A stretch of 64,000 nt of DNA, taken from assembly GCA_029814805.1 (NCBI GenBank), contig CP122395.1:23369-87368 (forward strand), given 5' to 3'. Both the position numbers and the translations under genes were made by a program. The first letter of the stretch is position 1, and each line of letters starts with the position of its first letter. This document shows positions 7,947-16,693 of the stretch, piece by piece. Source of the stretch: Geminicoccaceae bacterium SCSIO 64248. Lineage in GTDB: Bacteria; Pseudomonadota; Alphaproteobacteria; Geminicoccales; Geminicoccaceae. The notes below the pieces were generated by a model. It had not been told where the DNA came from. It was given only the letters and a program-made list of their open reading frames with translations, and searched no databases.

Positions 7947-9158
7947 TCAACGACGATACGAGACACGTGCGTCGTGCCGGGCGATCTTGCCGAGCCAGGT
8001 CGGCTCCACGCCTTGCGTGCAGATCAGGACCTCGCCGCCGGCACGGCTCAGGATCTCGCGGTTGGTCATGTCCTTCAAATTGGGCTGACCGCGCGGCCAG
8101 ACCGGCAGATTGGCGATGCCCGGCATCAGGCAATGCGTGTCGCAGTTGGCGACGATACGGTTGTGAATGCTGTAGACACGCTCGATCTCGGCACCGCCAC
8201 GCGCGACCAGAACGGCGCGCACGCCATGGTCCGGCAAGACCGCGAGGCTCTGCTCGAGACCATCGAGCCGACCGGCCCGGGTGAAATCGTCGAGTAGAAG
8301 GACGACCGGGCGCGGGTCCAAGCCCGCTGAAGCCGGACGATGACCGAGCAAATCCTGCAGCAGATCCGTCAAGACCAGACGCACAAGAGGCCGCAGGCGA
8401 TCGAGCGCGCGTGGTGGAACGGTCAGGTAAAGCGTGGTCGGATGATCGCCTTCCCGCAGATCACGACCACGCAGATCACTTTCGCCGGTCGCCTCCTGCA
8501 CAGCCGCGTCACCCATCCAGCTCAGATGAGCGAGCAGATAGTTGTTCAGGCCAGCCTGTAAGACCGCCTCCAAGCGACGATAATCCGCCAGATGATCGCG
8601 CACATACACGCTTGCCCCGGCGAACTCGCTTCCCGCAATGGCGGCATTCACTACAGCCCAAAGCCGAGCAAGGGTTGGCCTGTCCGTTTCGCACAGATGC
8701 AAGAGCAGCGCGCTGAGCAACGGCGAGGCAAGCTCCTTCATGCGATTGTCAGCGCGCTCTTGGTCCGCATCCGGCACCATCATCCGATCGGCCATTGTGA
8801 TACAGCGCGCCAAGCTCTCCCCGGCCGCGCCCAGACCGGCGAACGGGTTGAGACGGGTCGTCGCGGCGGGATCGGTCGGATTCCAAACCAGGACACGACC
8901 AAACGCAGACCGTCGATGCCGCGTGATCTCGGTCAGCTGGCCTTTGAGATCGAGCACGACCATCGAGCCGGTATGCCGGGTCAGGGTCGTCAGCGCATGC
9001 GTGCTGGTCTTGCCGTAGCGTGCACCCCCTTGAACCAGGATGTTGCCCCGGCCTCGGTCGCGCAGAACCTTGCGATTGGCCTTGCCGAGAACAATCCCAT
9101 CGCCGTCCGTGGCGATGTGCGGCAACGCCAAAAGACCATCTGTCGAATGGTCGTGCAT
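7947..9158 (-). CDS. Soluble VirD4 paralogue lacking the membrane domain
   Basis: Clear paralogue of the neighbouring coupling protein: LPHIATDGDGIVLGKANRKVLRD matches KSGHIADEGDGVVLGQAGRKILRD, and both end with PTWLxKI. The Walker A is intact (GGARYGKTS, about residue 43) but the Walker B reads VVLLLDDFTRAG, with Asp where VirD4 has the catalytic Glu. There is no N-terminal membrane segment. The chosen ATG (9158) has GAGGAG 9 bases upstream and starts the protein exactly where homology begins; an alternative TTG at 9230 would add 24 residues. First gene of the leftward operon. It may form mixed rings with VirD4 or regulate it (inference). Confidence 0.8.
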   Translation of the reverse strand: MHDHSTDGLLALPHIATDGDGIVLGKANRKVLRDRGRGNILVQGGARYGKTSTHALTTLTRHTGSMVVLDLKGQLTEITRHRRSAFGRVLVWNPTDPAATTRLNPFAGLGAAGESLARCITMADRMMVPDADQERADNRMKELASPLLSALLLHLCETDRPTLARLWAVVNAAIAGSEFAGASVYVRDHLADYRRLEAVLQAGLNNYLLAHLSWMGDAAVQEATGESDLRGRDLREGDHPTTLYLTVPPRALDRLRPLVRLVLTDLLQDLLGHRPASAGLDPRPVVLLLDDFTRAGRLDGLEQSLAVLPDHGVRAVLVARGGAEIERVYSIHNRIVANCDTHCLMPGIANLPVWPRGQPNLKDMTNREILSRAGGEVLICTQGVEPTWLGKIARHDARVSYRR

Positions 9159-9338
9159 CAACGTCATCTCCTCGTGGGAGATGGCGAGCCTTAGCCCGTC
9201 GATGGTGACGAAACCCACCCGCCTCGTCAACCGCGCGCACGAGGTGGCACGGTCATGAAGCGCCCTTGACAGAACATTGCCAGGCAGACAAGTTTTGCCA
9301 GGACCATCCTGCGCCGGCTTTCAACCCAAAGGTTGTCC

Positions 9339-9542
9339 ATGCCAATCGAGTTTCGTCCGCCATCGCGGCAGATCAACGCGCGGATCGAGCTCGAGCATGA
9401 GTATTATGCCTACGTTCTCAGGATTGTTCAGGCCCACAACACAAAATACAATCAAAACATATCCGTGAATCGCATGCTGTCGCGCATCCTCAACCAAGCG
9501 ATCCACGAAGCGCTGCACAACGACCGAAAGATTGTTATCTGA
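9339..9542 (+). CDS. Small basic protein, ribbon-helix-helix-like
   Basis: 67 residues: MPIEFRPPSRQINARIELEHEYYAYVLRIVQAHNTKYNQNISVNRMLSRILNQAI, a short strand followed by two helices as in RHH DNA-binding proteins. AAAGG lies 7 bases before the ATG; a TTG two codons earlier is possible. Its codon use is noticeably richer in A/T than the neighbours. The traF-like gene starts one base after its stop. A role as relaxosome accessory or operon regulator is inferred. Confidence 0.6.
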   Translation: MPIEFRPPSRQINARIELEHEYYAYVLRIVQAHNTKYNQNISVNRMLSRILNQAIHEALHNDRKIVI

Positions 9543-9543
9543 C

Positions 9544-10023
9544 ATGATAACGAAACTTCTAGGGCGCGTTCTGATCGGAATGGCGATCGTGCTGACCATC
9601 GCCTATGGCGCTCACGCGCTTGGCATGCCCCGGCTGGTTCTTTGGGAGATGGGCACCTCGATGCCGCGTGGGCTCTATGTCTACGCTCACGGCATCCCAG
9701 CCGCGCGCGGCGAGACCATCGTGCTCGACGAGGCCCCGCATTGGGGCCGAAGCTACTTGATGAAACGGGTCGAGGGCCTGCCCGGGCAGACCTATTGCTG
9801 GGATGAGCAGCGCCAAGCCCATCGTCTCGACGATCGCTGGATGACGCCGGTCAGCATCACCTCGCGGATGATGGACATCCCGGTCTGGCAGGATTGCCGT
9901 ACACTCGATGCCGATGAATATGTCGGCTATGGACGTGGCGACAGCTATGACAGCCGTTATATCGGTCCGGTCACGGCCGACCAGATCGCCGGCGTCTACT
10001 GGCTGATCCTGCCCCGCCCCTAA
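9544..10023 (+). CDS. traF: TraF-type S26 peptidase of the transfer system
   Basis: Membrane-bound serine protease of the signal peptidase I/TraF family, which in RP4 and Ti-type systems matures (cyclises or trims) the pilin. One N-terminal membrane helix (GRVLIGMAIVLTIAYGAHAL) is followed by the catalytic Ser motif GTSMPRGLY (Ser about 39) and the Lys motif YLMKRVEGLPGQ (about 73); the C-terminus contains GRGDSYDSRYIGPV, the family's box for the last strand. 159 residues is typical for TraF. The ATG at 9544 follows the previous stop by one base. The likely substrate is the VirB2 product at 13601. Confidence 0.88.
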   Translation: MITKLLGRVLIGMAIVLTIAYGAHALGMPRLVLWEMGTSMPRGLYVYAHGIPAARGETIVLDEAPHWGRSYLMKRVEGLPGQTYCWDEQRQAHRLDDRWMTPVSITSRMMDIPVWQDCRTLDADEYVGYGRGDSYDSRYIGPVTADQIAGVYWLILPRP

Positions 10024-10451
10024 TTGTCGTCCTCGCCGAGCACAGCCGCCCGTCGCGCCGCGCGCGCCGCGGCCGCTTCCTCCTTAACCTTTTGGTCTTC
10101 CTTGTCGAGCTGACGCGCGAAATGCGCGACGGCGGTGCGGACGACGAAGGTTTGCTGCCACAGGCGCCGCTCGCACAAGCGTGTCAGCTCGTCGAGCACA
10201 GGCTTGTCGATCGTGTAACCCCGGATCACCAAGTCATCCTTGCGGCGCAAGGGCATCGTCGCAAAAGCAACCGATCGTTCGTCGTGCTTCATCGCATAGA
10301 GAAAGCGCTCCAAACAATCCTGCATGGCGTAGGAACGCGACTTGCGTGGGTATCGCACCCGAATTCGATCAAAGAACTTCCGTTCCTCGGCTGTCAGCCG
10401 AACGAACAAACTGACACGTTCCGGTTTGCCGGGTTGCCGCTTTCCCGGCAC
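10020..10451 (-). CDS. Conserved plasmid hypothetical, RHH/mobilisation-like
   Basis: A 143-residue soluble, very basic protein. It has VSLFVRLTAEERKFFDRIRVRYPRKSRSYAMQDCLERFLYAM, resembling ribbon-helix-helix mobilisation proteins (MbeC/TraJ-like), then IRGYTIDKPVLDELTRLCERRLWQQTFVVRTAVAHFARQLDKE and an Ala/Arg-rich acidic-ended tail. Stop overlaps the traF stop (convergent, 4 bases). Probably a DNA-binding accessory of transfer, by context only. Confidence 0.55.
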   Translation of the reverse strand: MPGKRQPGKPERVSLFVRLTAEERKFFDRIRVRYPRKSRSYAMQDCLERFLYAMKHDERSVAFATMPLRRKDDLVIRGYTIDKPVLDELTRLCERRLWQQTFVVRTAVAHFARQLDKEDQKVKEEAAAARAARRAAVLGEDDN

Positions 10452-10652
10452 CTCAGACCCTCTTCAACGCCATGCAGGCCATCGCTTCCACGCCGGTCCC
10501 TTCCCGCTATGGCCCTGTCAAGACAACGTTATCGACGCGGCCGCTCACGCTTGAAACGCCACTAATTGCACATGACGAAGCGCATTCGCAATCCATTGCG
10601 ATCGGTCAGGACTTGTCGGATGGGCAAACCCGCGGCAATCAACGGGAGATGA

Positions 10653-10675
10653 ACCGTTCAGCAGACCTGAACGGT
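10653..10675. repeat. Hairpin across the virB10 stop codon
   Basis: Perfect 9-bp inverted repeat ACCGTTCAG (10653-10661) / CTGAACGGT (10667-10675), loop CAGAC. It covers the last codons and stop of virB10. On the minus strand it could slow or stabilise the end of the virB8-9-10 message; no T tract follows. The surrounding gap 10452-10657 holds no gene I can support. Confidence 0.5.
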
Positions 10676-11668
10676 CTCCTGGATCAAGATACGGACCTGA
10701 GTGCCGGCCCGAATCGAGATGCGCGGCTCCCAGTCCAAGGAGCGCTCGACGACCTCGTTGCCGACCTCGCCGACCGTGCCGCTGGCCTCGCGTTGCGCGT
10801 CGACCAGAACGCCGCTGCCATCGACCGCCCCACGCTGCGCGACATTGAAGATCGTGGTCAAGGCGGCATAGGCGAACAGCTGGCCCCAGCGCATCTCGAC
10901 CACGCCACCAGACCCGGCCGAGCCGTCCGCCGACGCGTCGAAGGCGCGGCCGAGCGCGACCTGGGTGACGCCGCGATCGCCGCCGAAGCCATAGCGATTG
11001 GTCATCTCGGTCCAGGCAATGTCGACCCGCTCACGATCGAGGGTGAGCCCGCCGCCCTTGTCGAGCATACCGACCACCCGCGTCCCGGCCGGCACGAGGA
11101 CCTTGTTCTCGTAGGCCAGGTCCGGCGAGAAGATGTCCTCGCTGACCTCGGCGATCACCTGGCCGGGGATTTCCGAATTGATCGCCGTGATCAGCTTGGC
11201 CGGCATGGTCGACACGCCCGGACGCAAGGCACAGCCCTGACCGCGCATGGGAATCCGGCCGTCGCGATAGCCCGGCCGTTCGACGGCCGGCACGTCGATC
11301 CGAAACGCAACATTGCCCAGGCGGATCGGATCGCGCTCCGGCTCGCTCGGGATCGGCTCGATCGGCCGCGGCGGTCCCGGCACCTCGGTCTCGACCACCG
11401 TCTCGACCGGGACCTCGACCCGTCGCTCGACGATGTGCGGCGGCGGCGGCTCCTCGATCGCGTCGTAGTCGGGCATCCGGCCGGTCACGGGCCGGACCTC
11501 CGGCTCCGGTGGCGGTGACGGCTGACGCCACCACACCGTGACGAGAAGACTGGCGATCACCGCGAGGCCGAAGATGAAGAACAACAGACTCAGGATCAGC
11601 CGGAAGAACCGGCCACCCCGGCGTCCTGTCTGTGAGGGATCAGGCTGCGTGCGGAAAGCGCCGCTCAT
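10658..11668 (-). CDS. virB10: VirB10/TrbI core-complex protein
   Basis: Spans both membranes and gates the outer-membrane pore of the type IV secretion system. 336 residues: a short cytoplasmic N-terminus, a membrane helix at about 23-45 (FRLILSLLFFIFGLAVIASLLVTVWW), a Pro/Glu-rich periplasmic linker (about 50-105), then the TrbI beta-barrel domain with GTVIPAKLITAINSEIPGQVIA-type, VPAGTRVVG and GRAFDASADGSAG motifs. It overlaps virB9 by 4 bases and is the last gene of the leftward virB8-virB9-virB10 unit. Confidence 0.92.
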   Translation of the reverse strand: MSGAFRTQPDPSQTGRRGGRFFRLILSLLFFIFGLAVIASLLVTVWWRQPSPPPEPEVRPVTGRMPDYDAIEEPPPPHIVERRVEVPVETVVETEVPGPPRPIEPIPSEPERDPIRLGNVAFRIDVPAVERPGYRDGRIPMRGQGCALRPGVSTMPAKLITAINSEIPGQVIAEVSEDIFSPDLAYENKVLVPAGTRVVGMLDKGGGLTLDRERVDIAWTEMTNRYGFGGDRGVTQVALGRAFDASADGSAGSGGVVEMRWGQLFAYAALTTIFNVAQRGAVDGSGVLVDAQREASGTVGEVGNEVVERSLDWEPRISIRAGTQVRILIQETVQVC

Positions 11669-12702
11669 GTCCTTGCCTCGCGCGTGCGGACCTCATGGTC
11701 CCGCCGCTCGCGCGCGCCTCGATTGGTCGGGCTGACGCTCTGCGGCGCCCGGACCTGTTGGGGGCTCAGATCCTGCACTTGCCCTCGACCGGCCGTGAGC
11801 GTGACCACCTGATCGTCGATCCGAAGCTCGGCTTCGGTCACGCGGCGATCGGTGACCAGGTAGAGCGCGCTCGGCGTGTCGATGGTGCGGTAGTTGACCA
11901 TCGCCTCGCCCTCGAGGCCGACATAGAGGCCGGGAAGCTGGCTGACCGGCTTGCGAAACTCGATCACCAACTTGTCGGGATCGGCATAGGCCTGGACTGG
12001 AGCCCAGGGCGCGCGCCAGGCACCCGTGCGCTCGATGAACAAGGGCGTCGCGGCTGCGCTCGGAAAGGGCGGCCGTGTCGTGCCGTAGGGATTGGTCGGC
12101 GGCGGTGGCGCCTTGTTGACCTCGACCTGGGCCACGGCGGTCCAGTCATAGACTGGAAAGAGGAAGTGATAGACTCCGCCTGAAGTGATGAACGTGCTCT
12201 TGGCGGTGGCAGTCATGCAGCGCACGAGCGGCGTGTCGCCGTCCTCGGCGAAGCGCTCGGTTTTGGGATTGGCGCAGTTGGGCATGATCGTGATCGCCGC
12301 CCGATCGCCGCTTTGCGCCGTGCCGACCGTGAAATCCTCGGTGCTGCCGGAGACGGCCGAGGTCAGCGCTTCGCCAAGCGGCAGCAAAATCGTGGTCGGC
12401 GACAAGGGTGCGGTCGGCACGAGATAGACCGAGCGGGGATCAACATCGTCGATAATCCAAGTGTTACCCTGGATCGCGAGATCGGTCGGCTGGATGGTCA
12501 CGGCGCGCAGTGCCTTGTCGACCGCTCGCGCGCCACGCAGACGCGGCGCCCTCGCCTCCCTCTGGACCGCAGATTCGAGCTGGGGAACGCGCTCGGCCGG
12601 GCGCGCCGGCACATAATCGGGCGACGTATCGACCCCGGAATTGGTATTGCAGGCGGCGAGCAGCAGCATCGCCGTCGCCAAAGGCAGCGATGGTGAGCGC
12701 AT
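11665..12702 (-). CDS. virB9: VirB9/TrbG core-complex protein, lipoprotein-like
   Basis: Outer-membrane-proximal partner of VirB10. The 345-residue product starts MRSPSLPLATAMLLLAACNTNSG, a lipoprotein signal with lipobox LLAAC. VirB9 proper often has a plain signal peptide, so this copy may carry its own lipid anchor and partly replace VirB7. Beta-rich middle (ITIMPNCANPKTER, TFITSGGVYHFLFPVYDWT) and a C-terminal domain with YADPDKLVIEFRKP and GLYVGLEGEAMVNYRTID, as in TrbG. Start codon shares one base with the virB8 stop. Confidence 0.85.
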   Translation of the reverse strand: MRSPSLPLATAMLLLAACNTNSGVDTSPDYVPARPAERVPQLESAVQREARAPRLRGARAVDKALRAVTIQPTDLAIQGNTWIIDDVDPRSVYLVPTAPLSPTTILLPLGEALTSAVSGSTEDFTVGTAQSGDRAAITIMPNCANPKTERFAEDGDTPLVRCMTATAKSTFITSGGVYHFLFPVYDWTAVAQVEVNKAPPPPTNPYGTTRPPFPSAAATPLFIERTGAWRAPWAPVQAYADPDKLVIEFRKPVSQLPGLYVGLEGEAMVNYRTIDTPSALYLVTDRRVTEAELRIDDQVVTLTAGRGQVQDLSPQQVRAPQSVSPTNRGARERRDHEVRTREART

Positions 12703-13358
12703 CAATTGGCCTCGCTCGTGAAAGAGTAATCCGTGACGTAGATGCCGAGCGGATTGTCGGCGATCTCCTTGGTCGTGGTCGGCGCTACCTTCGCCAAGGT
12801 CGCCGTCGCGGCGAACGTCGTCCACGCACCGGTCGAGCCCGCCATGCGCTTGCGTTCACGCCAGCGCAGAAAGACAGCCGCGCCGTTCTCGTCCGCCTGA
12901 ACCAACGTCGCTTCCGACAGCTCAAAGTCGACAGACCGCTCACGCAAATCCTCGGCCGTCGCCGCCATCCATTCGTTAAGTGGCGCCCACAGATCACGCG
13001 CCGTGGTCGCGCGGATGCGCTCGGCCTGCCAGCGAAACGTGTCGGGATCGCTCGGCCGCGCTCGAACATTGCGCAGCCAGTCGATCGCCTGATTGATCCA
13101 GACACCATCCTCCGGCTGCCACACCTGATTGGCGCGCTGGATCTGCGCGACCCGGCCGGACCCATCGGTGACCACGATGAAGGACTGCGCCTGCGGTGCC
13201 TGACGCGCAAGGTAGACCTGAACGCCTAAAGCGAGATTGGCGACCGTGATAACGAACAAAGTTCCATAGACAAGGCGTAATTTGGTGCGGCCAAAGCCCA
13301 TGTCCCGCCACAACTGCTCTTGCAGGTTGAGACTTGTCTCGCCGTCCGTCTTCACCAT
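12702..13358 (-). CDS. virB8: VirB8/TrbF inner-membrane protein
   Basis: Assembly factor of the T4SS inner-membrane complex. 218 residues from MVKTDGETSLNLQEQLW (GGAG upstream): cytoplasmic lead, one membrane helix (LRLVYGTLFVITVANLALGVQVYL), then the periplasmic NTF2-like domain ending in NPLGIYVTDYSFTSEAN, which matches the VirB8/TrbF C-terminus (NPxG.YV..). The longer open frame to 13670 runs into the regulatory region and is rejected. First gene of the leftward virB unit. Confidence 0.9.
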   Translation of the reverse strand: MVKTDGETSLNLQEQLWRDMGFGRTKLRLVYGTLFVITVANLALGVQVYLARQAPQAQSFIVVTDGSGRVAQIQRANQVWQPEDGVWINQAIDWLRNVRARPSDPDTFRWQAERIRATTARDLWAPLNEWMAATAEDLRERSVDFELSEATLVQADENGAAVFLRWRERKRMAGSTGAWTTFAATATLAKVAPTTTKEIADNPLGIYVTDYSFTSEAN

Positions 13359-13418
13359 CGCGAACTCCGAAAGGAAAACCCGGAGAAAACAATAAGTTAC
13401 TTTGCCGCAAAATGTGAT

Positions 13419-13478
13419 GCAGGTCTGAAGGCAGATCTGCGGCCGATTGCGACGCAGGTCTAAAGGCAGGTCTGCGGC
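13419..13478. repeat. Two 25-bp direct repeats upstream of virB8
   Basis: GCAGGTCTGAAGGCAGATCT... (13419-13443) recurs as GCAGGTCTAAAGGCAGGTCT... (13454-13478), differing at two positions, with a 35-base period. Each copy also contains a short palindromic core (CAGATCTG in the first). The spacing of about 3.3 helical turns suggests a pair of binding sites for one regulator of the divergent virB8 and virB2 units. Confidence 0.65.
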
Positions 13479-13520
13479 AGGTCGTGTTGACATTGAAAAA
13501 TTGTCAGGTTTACGTAAGAG

Positions 13521-13569
13521 TGTCAAACCACATTGTCTGTTTGACATGTGAATTGAACTCGGGAATGTA
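13521..13569 (+). promoter_or_regulatory. Operator-like palindrome and probable virB2 promoter
   Basis: 8-bp inverted arms TGTCAAAC (13521-13528) and GTTTGACA (13539-13546) separated by 10 bases. The right arm contains TTGACA (13541-13546), a consensus -35 box; 17 bases later AATGTA (13564-13569) is a weak -10. A second TTGACA lies at 13487-13492. A protein on the palindrome would cover the -35 box, so repression of the pilin operon is the simplest reading. Confidence 0.5.
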
Positions 13570-13600
13570 GGCTGGCCTGCAACCCTGAGGAGACTCCACG

Positions 13601-14005
13601 ATGCCCACCAAAGGTATCCTCGGCGGCGCCACACCTGCCCTGACGGCCGCCCTCGTTCTCGGCGCAGCACCGGCTCTTGCCGGTGACGAGCTCGGCATCT
13701 CCGATGCCGGCTCGATCTTCGCCGAATCGCTCGCCACGCTCGGCATTGTCATGTCGATCGCCGGTCTCGCGATCGCCGGCTTTCTCATGGCGACCAACTT
13801 CTTCCTGGCCCTGACCGTCGGCGGCTCGCTGCTGGTCGGCGGCACGATCATGGCGCTCAGCGAAGACGGCGCGTCCGCGCTTTGGGGCGCCGATCTCGGT
13901 GGCGGTTCGGCCGTCTACTACACCGGCCCCCAGGCCGATGCCGGCCAGACGACCTTCGATCCTGCGACGACGTCCGCGACTCTCACCGCCGCGCCGAAAG
14001 TCTGA
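13601..14005 (+). CDS. virB2: VirB2/TrbC major pilin
   Basis: 134 residues: signal peptide (MPTKGILGGATPALTAALVLGAAPALA), then two hydrophobic segments (LATLGIVMSIAGLAIAGFLMATNFF and ALTVGGSLLVGGTIMAL) joined by a short loop, the VirB2 layout. A C-terminal tail of about 40 residues (YYTGPQADAGQTTFDP) is longer than usual and may be removed on maturation by the TraF peptidase. GAGGAG precedes the ATG. First gene of the rightward T4SS unit. Confidence 0.82.
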   Translation: MPTKGILGGATPALTAALVLGAAPALAGDELGISDAGSIFAESLATLGIVMSIAGLAIAGFLMATNFFLALTVGGSLLVGGTIMALSEDGASALWGADLGGGSAVYYTGPQADAGQTTFDPATTSATLTAAPKV

Positions 14006-14008
14006 ACC

Positions 14009-14275
14009 ATGTCGGAAGCTCCGGACGGTTGGGTCATCCAGGAATGGCGAGCCTTAGCACGCCGCCCCTTGATACTCGGCCTGCCGTTCGGAGCCGCCGG
14101 CACCCTGCTGATCCTGTCCGCCTTTCTCGGCGTGATTGCCGGGTTTCTCATCGCCGCCGCCATCCTGTTCCTCTCGCTCTGGACGATCGGCGCGGCGATC
14201 ACTCGGTACGATCCGTGGGCGTGGGAACTCTTCCTCGGCATGATCCGTGTGCCCGGGACACTTCGAGCGTCATGA
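14009..14275 (+). CDS. virB3: VirB3/TrbD inner-membrane protein
   Basis: 88 residues with an N-terminal amphipathic stretch (WVIQEWRALARRPLILGLPF) and two closely spaced membrane segments (GAAGTLLILSAFLGVIAGFLIAAAILFLSLW), as VirB3/TrbD. It sits between virB2 (3 bases) and virB4 (36 bases), the standard order, and is expected to work with the VirB4 ATPase. Confidence 0.8.
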   Translation: MSEAPDGWVIQEWRALARRPLILGLPFGAAGTLLILSAFLGVIAGFLIAAAILFLSLWTIGAAITRYDPWAWELFLGMIRVPGTLRAS

Positions 14276-14311
14276 CGGCTCCAAACCTGATCCGCGCGAG
14301 GACCGCCGCCC

Positions 14312-16693
14312 ATGTTGAACAGCCTTCGCGAACGCCTCCAGCCCCGTCAGGAATACCTGTCCGACTGGCTCGACCACATCCTGACCGTCGACGAGCAGAT
14401 CATCCTGACCCGCACGGGCGGCATGCTCATGGTCGCCGCCATCGAGGCCCCCGATCTTGAGACAGCCAGCCACGCCGAGCTGGTCGTCTTCCACGACCAA
14501 CTCATCGATTTGCTCGCCAACCAGGGCACCGGCTGGAGCCTGTGGATCGACCAATGGCGGCGCGAGGATCGCGGCTACCTGCCGCCGTCCGACTTCGGCG
14601 GCAACGAAGCCGCGCGCCGGGTCGACGAAGCCCGCCGCGTCCTGTTCGAATCGTCACCGCACGCCGTCTACTCGAACCGCGTCTATGTCGCCTTTCATTG
14701 GGCGCCCAAGGCACGCGACGTCATCCTGCAATTCCTGCACGACCGCGACGTCGCCGACTTCGCCACCATCAAACGCGCGTTCCTCGACGCCTGCGACGGC
14801 TTCCTGCGCGGTCTTGGCCATTTGTGTCCCGAAGTACGCATCCTGCGCGGCCCTGCACTTGGCAGCTATCTCGCCGAGACCATCACCTATCGTCAGGGAC
14901 CTGCTCTGCTGCCGGAAGCCTATGTCAACACACAGCTCGGCGGTGCCGACTGGCAGACCGGCACCGAACTGGTCATCGATGGCCTCACCGTCAAAAGCGT
15001 CGAGGTCCATGTCTTCGGCGCGGTCACGCCGCTCACGCTCGAAGCTTTGCACGAACTCCCGTTCGAACTGCGCTGGACCACCACCCTGCACTTCCTCGAT
15101 CCTGAAGATCAGAGGAAAGCGCTCGAAAACATGCGCAACATGTGGCGCCCGAAGCAGTATGGCTTCGGCGGCTGGATGGCCGTGATCGCGACAAAGAACA
15201 AGTCGCACAGCACCGAACGGCAAAGCGTCGCCGCGGTCATGGACGAACTCGACGAACTCGAAGGCAAGCTCCAAGAAGAGCGCGATGGCATCGCGATCAC
15301 GACGCTGACGATCCGTACCTGGGACAAGGACCCCGGCCAAGCCGAGGACAATGCCCAGGTCATTGCCGGGCTGCTCAACGCCGCCGGCATGCGCGCGCGC
15401 GTCGCCACGCTCAACGCGGTCATGAGCACGCTCGCCGACATCCCCGGCAACGCCTCCCGTGATCTAGTCAACCGGCGCAAGGCCAAGATCCGGCTCGGCA
15501 CCGTGTCGCGCTGCTCGCCGATCACCGGCGTCTCAGACGGCTATCGCTGGGACCGCCATCTGGACGCGGCCGCCCTGATGGTCGCCAAGTCACGCCGCTC
15601 GACCCCGCTGTTCTGGGCGCTGCACGCCCCTGGCAGTGATGTCGGTCACACCGCCTGCATCGGCCGCACCGGGTCCGGCAAAAGCGCCCTGCTCGCCTTC
15701 ATGGCGATGCAGCACCAACGCTACGAAGGCAGCACCGTCACCATCTTCGACAAGCGGCGGTCGGCGATGGTCGCAACACTGTGCTCAGACGACTCACGCT
15801 GGATCGAGCTGGGCGGCGGCGGCATCGGCGTCCAGGCCTTGCGCCTGATCGACGACGCCGCCGGCATGGCCTGGGCCAATAGCTGGCTGCTCTCCGCGCT
15901 CGCCTTGCGTCAGGTCAAACCGTCGGCCCGGATCGACGCCGCCCTGCGCGACGGCCTGCAATCGCTCAAGAGCCTACACCCGAACGAACGTACCATCTCG
16001 GCCCTGCACGGCTCGGTCGGCGATGACGAGGTCCGCGCCGCCTTGATGCATTACACGCGGTCCGGACCGCTCGGCGAGCTGTTCGACGGTGTGGTCGAAG
16101 GCTACGGCACATCGCGCATTCTGTGCATCGAGACCGACTACGTCATGCATCTCGAGGAAGCGCCGCTCGTCCTGGCAGCGTGCTTTCGGGCGATCGAGCG
16201 CGAACGGCTGGTTGGCGGCCACCCCAAGCTGATCATGATCGACGAGGCGTGGGAACCGCTCGCCCATCCCTTGTTCCGCAACCGGATCGAGGATCTCGCC
16301 CGAACGCTGCGCAAGCTGAACGGCCAGCTCTGCCTGTTCACGCAATCGACGCGCGATCTCGAACGCGACCACACCGCCGTGATCATGCAGCAGATGAGCA
16401 ATGTCGTGTTCACTGCCGATTCCCGAGCGCTGCACGAAAGCAATGCCCGGATCTACCGCGACATCGGCCTGACCGACGAGCAGGTCGGCACGGTCGCGAC
16501 CCTGCGCCCCAAGGGCGAGTACCTGCTGCAAACCCCGCACTTCACCCGCGTCGCCGACATCACGCTGGACGGCGACGCGCTGCGCATCTGCGGCGCCAGC
16601 CGCGATGCCGACATCACCCGCGCCCGAGCGCTCCTCGCGGACGGTGTCTCACCCGGAAAGGAGTTCTTGGCGAAATGGCTGGGCGAATCCTGA
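14312..16693 (+). CDS. virB4: VirB4/TrbE ATPase
   Basis: The largest and most conserved T4SS motor, needed for pilus biogenesis and substrate transfer. 793 residues, normal length. N-terminal domain with QEYLSDWLDHILTVDEQIILTRTGGMLM; Walker A CIGRTGSGKSA (about 450); Walker B KLIMIDEAWEPL (about 641); downstream QLCLFTQSTRDLE and the GEYLLQTPHFTRV strand. The last 19 bases overlap the next gene, whose AAAGGAG ribosome binding site lies inside virB4. Confidence 0.93.
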   Translation: MLNSLRERLQPRQEYLSDWLDHILTVDEQIILTRTGGMLMVAAIEAPDLETASHAELVVFHDQLIDLLANQGTGWSLWIDQWRREDRGYLPPSDFGGNEAARRVDEARRVLFESSPHAVYSNRVYVAFHWAPKARDVILQFLHDRDVADFATIKRAFLDACDGFLRGLGHLCPEVRILRGPALGSYLAETITYRQGPALLPEAYVNTQLGGADWQTGTELVIDGLTVKSVEVHVFGAVTPLTLEALHELPFELRWTTTLHFLDPEDQRKALENMRNMWRPKQYGFGGWMAVIATKNKSHSTERQSVAAVMDELDELEGKLQEERDGIAITTLTIRTWDKDPGQAEDNAQVIAGLLNAAGMRARVATLNAVMSTLADIPGNASRDLVNRRKAKIRLGTVSRCSPITGVSDGYRWDRHLDAAALMVAKSRRSTPLFWALHAPGSDVGHTACIGRTGSGKSALLAFMAMQHQRYEGSTVTIFDKRRSAMVATLCSDDSRWIELGGGGIGVQALRLIDDAAGMAWANSWLLSALALRQVKPSARIDAALRDGLQSLKSLHPNERTISALHGSVGDDEVRAALMHYTRSGPLGELFDGVVEGYGTSRILCIETDYVMHLEEAPLVLAACFRAIERERLVGGHPKLIMIDEAWEPLAHPLFRNRIEDLARTLRKLNGQLCLFTQSTRDLERDHTAVIMQQMSNVVFTADSRALHESNARIYRDIGLTDEQVGTVATLRPKGEYLLQTPHFTRVADITLDGDALRICGASRDADITRARALLADGVSPGKEFLAKWLGES

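Noticed and set aside
7918..8133. N-terminal extension of virD4 to 8133
   Set aside because: It overlaps the 3' end of the soluble paralogue in another phase and lacks homology; the ATG at 7917 has a good ribosome site and starts at the first membrane helix.
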